From Acidobacteriaceae bacterium (lineage in GTDB: Bacteria > Acidobacteriota > Terriglobia > Terriglobales > Acidobacteriaceae): 8,390 bases of DNA. The first letter of the stretch is position 1, and each line of letters opens with the position of its first letter. The stretch lies in contig PLSH01000180.1 in the NCBI GenBank assembly GCA_003165095.1, positions 1 through 8,390 of the forward strand, written 5' to 3'. A program made the translations under genes and the position numbers. Shown here in pieces: positions 5,705 through 8,390 of the stretch. The notes under the pieces were generated by a model that saw nothing but the letters and a program-made list of their open reading frames with translations, searched no databases and had not been told where the DNA came from.

Positions 5705-5809
5705 ATGAATGTGAGGCCCATCACATCCAAGAACAGGATGTTCGGGCAAAATCCAATTCAAGCAAGGGCTTTGAACCGGAAAACCAAGGTTCTCTCAAAG
5801 CACCCGTGA
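5705..5809 (+). CDS. Possible 34-residue basic leader peptide
   Basis: ATG 5705 to TGA 5807-5809, with GGAG (5693-5696) at an ideal 8-base spacing. The predicted peptide starts MNVRPITSKNRMF and is strongly basic (three Lys/Arg-rich patches), with no membrane segment or signal peptide. Codon third positions are not GC-biased as in neighbouring genes, which argues against a long-established coding gene. It lies in the presumed 5' leader of the Crp/Fnr gene, about 120 bases before its start, so it could be an upstream leader ORF. Not recognised; may be chance. Confidence 0.25.
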   Translation: MNVRPITSKNRMFGQNPIQARALNRKTKVLSKHP

Positions 5810-5933
5810 TGATTGCGGGGGTGCAGCACCTGGGAGACTTCACAGACCAAGGCGCCGCACCGGCATCGGATTGGGTAAGAAGATGGCGGACTTACAGATC
5901 TCGGTAGAAGCACAGCATTCGAGGCAAAGGCAC

Positions 5934-6638
5934 ATGGCTCGGCAGGTACCGGCGGGCTGTGCGGCCTGCTCCAATCGGCGTCCCGGCTGGTTCTGCTCAC
6001 TGGGCAGCGCCGTCCTGGCCGATCTCGAACTGGCCACCAGCACCATTTCGCTTCCCGCGCAGGCTTCCCTTTTCACGCAGGGCGAAGACGCGCGCTGCCT
6101 TTATCTCATCTGCAGCGGATATCTCAAACTGACGACCGGCCGCAAGGAAGACCGGCAGATGATCGTCCGGGTTGCGGGCCCAGGATCCATGCTCGGCCTC
6201 TATGCGGTACTCTCGCACGGCGTTTACGAGGTTTCAGCCGAGTCGCTGACCACGGCCCAATTGCGGCCCGTGGAGCGGGAGCGCTTCCTGAGCTTCCTGC
6301 GCAGCCATAAAGAGGCCCAGATGCGGGCCGTCCAGTGCATCTGCCAGGAGTACCGGTTCGCTCTGCAGGACGCGTGCCGCATTGCGCTCTCAGAAACCGT
6401 GGCGACCCGGCTGGCGCGGCTGCTGCTCGAGCTGGCGCACCAGATCGGCGAGCACCTGGCGGACGGCGAATTCCGCTTTCCGCTGCTGCTGACCCATGAG
6501 GAGATGGCCTCAATGACCTGCACCACCCGCGAGACGGTGACCCGCACGCTGGGCCTGTTCCGCAAGGACGGCTGGATCTCGACGGAGGATTCGCTGGTGA
6601 CGATCCACCAGCCCGACCGCCTGCAAATGCTTCTCTAA
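5934..6638 (+). CDS. Crp/Fnr-family transcriptional regulator with N-terminal Cys cluster
   Basis: 234 residues from ATG 5934. A cyclic-nucleotide-type beta-roll spans about 25-112, a dimerisation helix about 113-170, and a winged helix-turn-helix about 187-232 with recognition helix TTRETVTRTLG. The RE-x-V-T-R core resembles the E-x-x-S/T-R of FNR and the RE-x-V-x-R of CRP, predicting TGA-N6-TCA-type sites. Cysteines C9, C12 and C21 form C-X2-C-X8-C before the roll, like the three N-terminal Fe-S ligands of FNR. The residue matching FNR Cys122 appears to be Gln109, so a fourth ligand would have to come from elsewhere (C55, C60, C135, C137 or C148). The cAMP-contact Arg-Ser of CRP is absent. 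ATG 5934 is preferred because GAGG lies nine bases upstream and coding-like third positions begin there; ATG 5883 adds 17 residues. Divergent from the cytochrome cluster, its likely target. Confidence 0.87.
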   Translation: MARQVPAGCAACSNRRPGWFCSLGSAVLADLELATSTISLPAQASLFTQGEDARCLYLICSGYLKLTTGRKEDRQMIVRVAGPGSMLGLYAVLSHGVYEVSAESLTTAQLRPVERERFLSFLRSHKEAQMRAVQCICQEYRFALQDACRIALSETVATRLARLLLELAHQIGEHLADGEFRFPLLLTHEEMASMTCTTRETVTRTLGLFRKDGWISTEDSLVTIHQPDRLQMLL

Positions 6639-6668
6639 TTGCGACTTGCCTTTTCTCCGCTCGCTTCC

Positions 6669-6706
6669 TGCACATTTTCCGACTCCAAGAGCTATGATTT
6701 TCATAG
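6669..6706 (+). promoter_or_regulatory. Possible promoter with overlapping palindrome before the DUF4440 gene
   Basis: TATGAT (6693-6698) matches a -10 box in five of six positions, and TGCACA (6669-6674) is a weak -35 at 18 bases. A perfect inverted repeat CTATGA-TTT-TCATAG (6692-6706) covers the -10. It could be an operator or a small hairpin after the regulator stop at 6638. It lies 35-70 bases upstream of ATG 6741. Confidence 0.35.
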
Positions 6707-6740
6707 GATCATCCTTTTCAGGTGGGAGTTCACACCGCTT

Positions 6741-7325
6741 ATGAACCGTCTTCTTGCTTGTTCTGCTGCCCTTTTCCTTACATGCTGCGCCGCAACCGCC
6801 CAAAATCCGGATTCCGGCGCGGCCACGGCTGCCGCAACGCCCGCCGTCACCACGACCCAGGCCGCCGAGATCGCCCAGTTCCAGAGGATTGAAGATTCGT
6901 GGTCCGAGTCTGTGAATCGCCGCGACCAATACGGCCTCGAGCTGGTGTTATCTCCAATGTTTGTGGATGTCTCAGCCAATGGAGACATCACGACCCGCAA
7001 TCAGCAGGTCGTGCAGGTGATCTCACGGGATGACAAGACGCTGAGCCTGACCCAGAGGGTGATCACGGTGCGGATGCTGGGCGATATCGCCGTGGCCAAC
7101 GGCACTTACACCCTGCACCACAAGGTCAATTCCACCCAGGTGGACGAGAAGGGCGTCTTCACCCACGTTTTCGAGCGCATCCACGGCGGCTGGATCTGCA
7201 TCAACTCGCAGCGCACGGCGCTTCTGCATGGGGAGTCGAACGCCAAGTCGAAAAAGCAGTCGAACGCCGAGATGCCCTTCCACGTCCCACTCTTTTCGAG
7301 GACCGACAAGAGCGGCTCACAGTAA
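6741..7325 (+). CDS. Secreted DUF4440/SnoaL-like (NTF2-fold) protein
   Basis: 194 residues. A signal peptide runs to about residue 20 (CCAATA before Q21); the pair of cysteines does not fit a lipobox. A low-complexity Ala/Thr linker follows (about 27-44), then an NTF2-like domain at about 45-162. Its marks are IEDSWSESVNRRD, the VSANGD turn, DIAVANGTYTLH, and HVFERIHGGWICINSQ with the final WxxxxxQ strand typical of DUF4440 proteins. A basic, Ser/Lys-rich tail ends the protein. Such domains bind small ligands or act as accessory enzymes; the substrate here is unknown. ATG 6741 is chosen because the signal peptide starts there; GGGAG lies about 12 bases upstream, a long spacing. It follows the Crp/Fnr gene on the same strand after 102 bases and probably has its own promoter. 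No link to the electron-transfer cluster is shown beyond proximity. Confidence 0.8.
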   Translation: MNRLLACSAALFLTCCAATAQNPDSGAATAAATPAVTTTQAAEIAQFQRIEDSWSESVNRRDQYGLELVLSPMFVDVSANGDITTRNQQVVQVISRDDKTLSLTQRVITVRMLGDIAVANGTYTLHHKVNSTQVDEKGVFTHVFERIHGGWICINSQRTALLHGESNAKSKKQSNAEMPFHVPLFSRTDKSGSQ

Positions 7326-7380
7326 CAGTAATCTGCGGGGGCCGGTGCGTGGACATTGAGCGGGCTTGACAGGTGGCAGC

Positions 7381-8390
7381 TCAGACAGGGCGCAGTTGCT
7401 CGGGGACGGATGAGCTAGCCAGCCGCTTCGCTCCCTGCAGCCGAATGGAAACGTGCACCAGCGAAAGCGCGGCCGGCGTGACGCCGGGAATGCGGCTGGC
7501 CTGGCCGATGGTGATGGGACGGACGCGCTCCAGGGTTTCGCGCATTTCGCGGGAGAGACCGCTGATCGAGCCGTACTCGATCCACTCGGGAATGGCCACG
7601 GTTTCGGCGGCTTTGAGCTTCTCGATGGACTTCTTCTGCTGTTCGAGGTAGCCGGCAAACTTGATCTCGGTTTCGACGCTCCGCGCTTCCACCCTTTGGT
7701 TTGGCGTTTTGGACCATCCGGCCAGCAGGGGCTCGCGCTCCAGCTCTTCCTGCATGGCTCCCAGCACCTGCCCGATGGTCACTTCAGGGCGCTTGAGGAG
7801 TTGCGCCCAGGTTTGACCGGCAGTCGAGGTGAGATCGCGCAATCCAGCGTGTTCGAGCTTTTCCTGATCGACTTTGCCTGAGGTGAGCAGAGCGGCGAGC
7901 GCGGACATGCGCGCCTGCTTCTGCTCGTACTCCGCCCACGCTTCATCATTGATCAATCCGAGACGGCGGCCGTAAGGGGTGAGGCGCCGGTCGGCGTTGT
8001 CGATGCGCAGATGGAGGCGGAATTCAGCTCGCGAGGTAAACATGCGGTAGGGCTCGTTCGTTCCTTTTGAAATCAGATCGTCAATGAGAATGCCGGTATA
8101 ACCTTCGCTGCGGTCCATGGTGAAGGGCGGCTCGCCCTTCAGCCACAGCGCGGCGTTGATGCCGGCCATGATGCCCTGGCAGGCGGCTTCTTCGTAACCG
8201 CTGGTGCCGTTGATCTGACCTGCGAGGTAAAGGCCTGTGAAGGCCTTGACGCGGAGCGCGCGGTCGAGCTCGGTGGCGTCGACGCTGTCATATTCGATGG
8301 CGTAGCCGGGACGCAGCATCTCGGCCTGATCGAGGCCGGGGATGGAGCGCACGATCTGCCACTGAACTTCCATGGGCAGCGAGGTGGACA
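7381..8390 (-). CDS. mnmG: MnmG (GidA), tRNA uridine 34 carboxymethylaminomethyl-modifying enzyme, C-terminal half
   Basis: The last 335 residues are visible and the FAD-binding N-terminal half lies beyond the right edge. MnmG works in the cytoplasm with MnmE and uses FAD, methylene-tetrahydrofolate and glycine or ammonium to modify wobble U34 of certain tRNAs. Diagnostic segments are [43 protein letters not shown], and the C-terminal helical MnmE/tRNA-binding part with SGLSREM and [16 protein letters not shown]. These match the E. coli protein closely in order and spacing. The reading frame is intact to TGA at 7383-7381. It is convergent with the DUF4440 gene across 55 bases and transcribed independently of the other genes. 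Confidence 0.97.
   Translation of the reverse strand, partial: STSLPMEVQWQIVRSIPGLDQAEMLRPGYAIEYDSVDATELDRALRVKAFTGLYLAGQINGTSGYEEAACQGIMAGINAALWLKGEPPFTMDRSEGYTGILIDDLISKGTNEPYRMFTSRAEFRLHLRIDNADRRLTPYGRRLGLINDEAWAEYEQKQARMSALAALLTSGKVDQEKLEHAGLRDLTSTAGQTWAQLLKRPEVTIGQVLGAMQEELEREPLLAGWSKTPNQRVEARSVETEIKFAGYLEQQKKSIEKLKAAETVAIPEWIEYGSISGLSREMRETLERVRPITIGQASRIPGVTPAALSLVHVSIRLQGAKRLASSSVPEQLRPV

Larger units (their letters stand above)
5315..5933. promoter_or_regulatory. Long divergent intergenic region between the cytochrome cluster and the Crp/Fnr gene
   Basis: About 620 bases without a convincing full-size gene. It must hold the promoter of the decahaem gene (leftward) and of the regulator (rightward). 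Visible items are a GTGA-N6-TCAC palindrome, repeated GTCAC/GTGA half-sites, a stem-loop, an 11-base palindrome GGTGCAGCACC (5820-5830) and one tiny ORF with a good ribosome binding site. No clear sigma-70 -35/-10 pair stands out in either direction. Longer reading frames across it lack ribosome binding sites and show no recognisable protein features. Confidence 0.6.

Noticed and set aside
5332..5907. A 191-codon plus-strand frame across the divergent intergenic region
   Set aside because: No ribosome binding site, mixed codon use and no domain-like pattern. It crosses the putative operators and overlaps the regulator start region in another frame.
1..8390. CRISPR array, insertion sequence, tRNA or rRNA gene
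   Set aside because: No regularly spaced repeats, transposase-like frame, terminal inverted repeats, tRNA cloverleaf or rRNA-like stretch were seen on either strand.

Overview
The window looks like chromosomal DNA from a Gram-negative bacterium with fairly high G+C. The most likely source is an acidobacterium (Acidobacteriota). This rests on the style of the large outer-membrane barrel (C-terminal PRNFHANNVTLGLHYEF), a Crp/Fnr regulator with an N-terminal Cys cluster, and a small secreted NTF2-like protein. The assignment is by eye and was not tested by any search.

Bases 1-5314 hold five genes, all on the minus strand. In transcription order they are: a ten-haem DmsE/MtrA-type periplasmic cytochrome (5314-4340), an 868-residue outer-membrane beta-barrel (4212-1606), two similar small monohaem class I cytochromes c (1549-1229 and 1040-723), and the N-terminal part of a membrane-anchored NapC/NirT-type cytochrome with three predicted membrane helices, which runs off the left edge (469-1). 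Together they make a nearly complete electron route from the quinone pool in the inner membrane, through soluble periplasmic carriers, to a decahaem-in-porin conduit across the outer membrane. This is the logic of Mtr, Pio, Mto and ImcH-type extracellular electron transfer systems. No cell-surface cytochrome is visible. Electron direction (metal or electrode reduction, or Fe(II) oxidation) cannot be read from the sequence. Several hairpins and terminator-like elements lie between the genes, so the cluster may be several coupled transcription units with different output levels.

Bases 5315-5933 are a long non-coding gap between divergent genes. The gap has a GTGA-N6-TCAC palindrome, a cluster of GTCAC/GTGA half-sites, a stem-loop and one tiny ORF with a good ribosome binding site. 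On its far side, on the plus strand, is a Crp/Fnr-family regulator (5934-6638). It has an N-terminal C-X2-C-X8-C cluster but lacks the central Cys of FNR and the cAMP-contact residues of CRP. It is a natural candidate controller of the divergent cytochrome cluster.

The right side is ordinary. A secreted DUF4440/SnoaL-like protein (6741-7325, plus) faces the 3' end of mnmG (8390-7381, minus), a housekeeping tRNA-modification gene cut by the window edge. The 55-base gap between their stops (7326-7380) shows no clear terminator.
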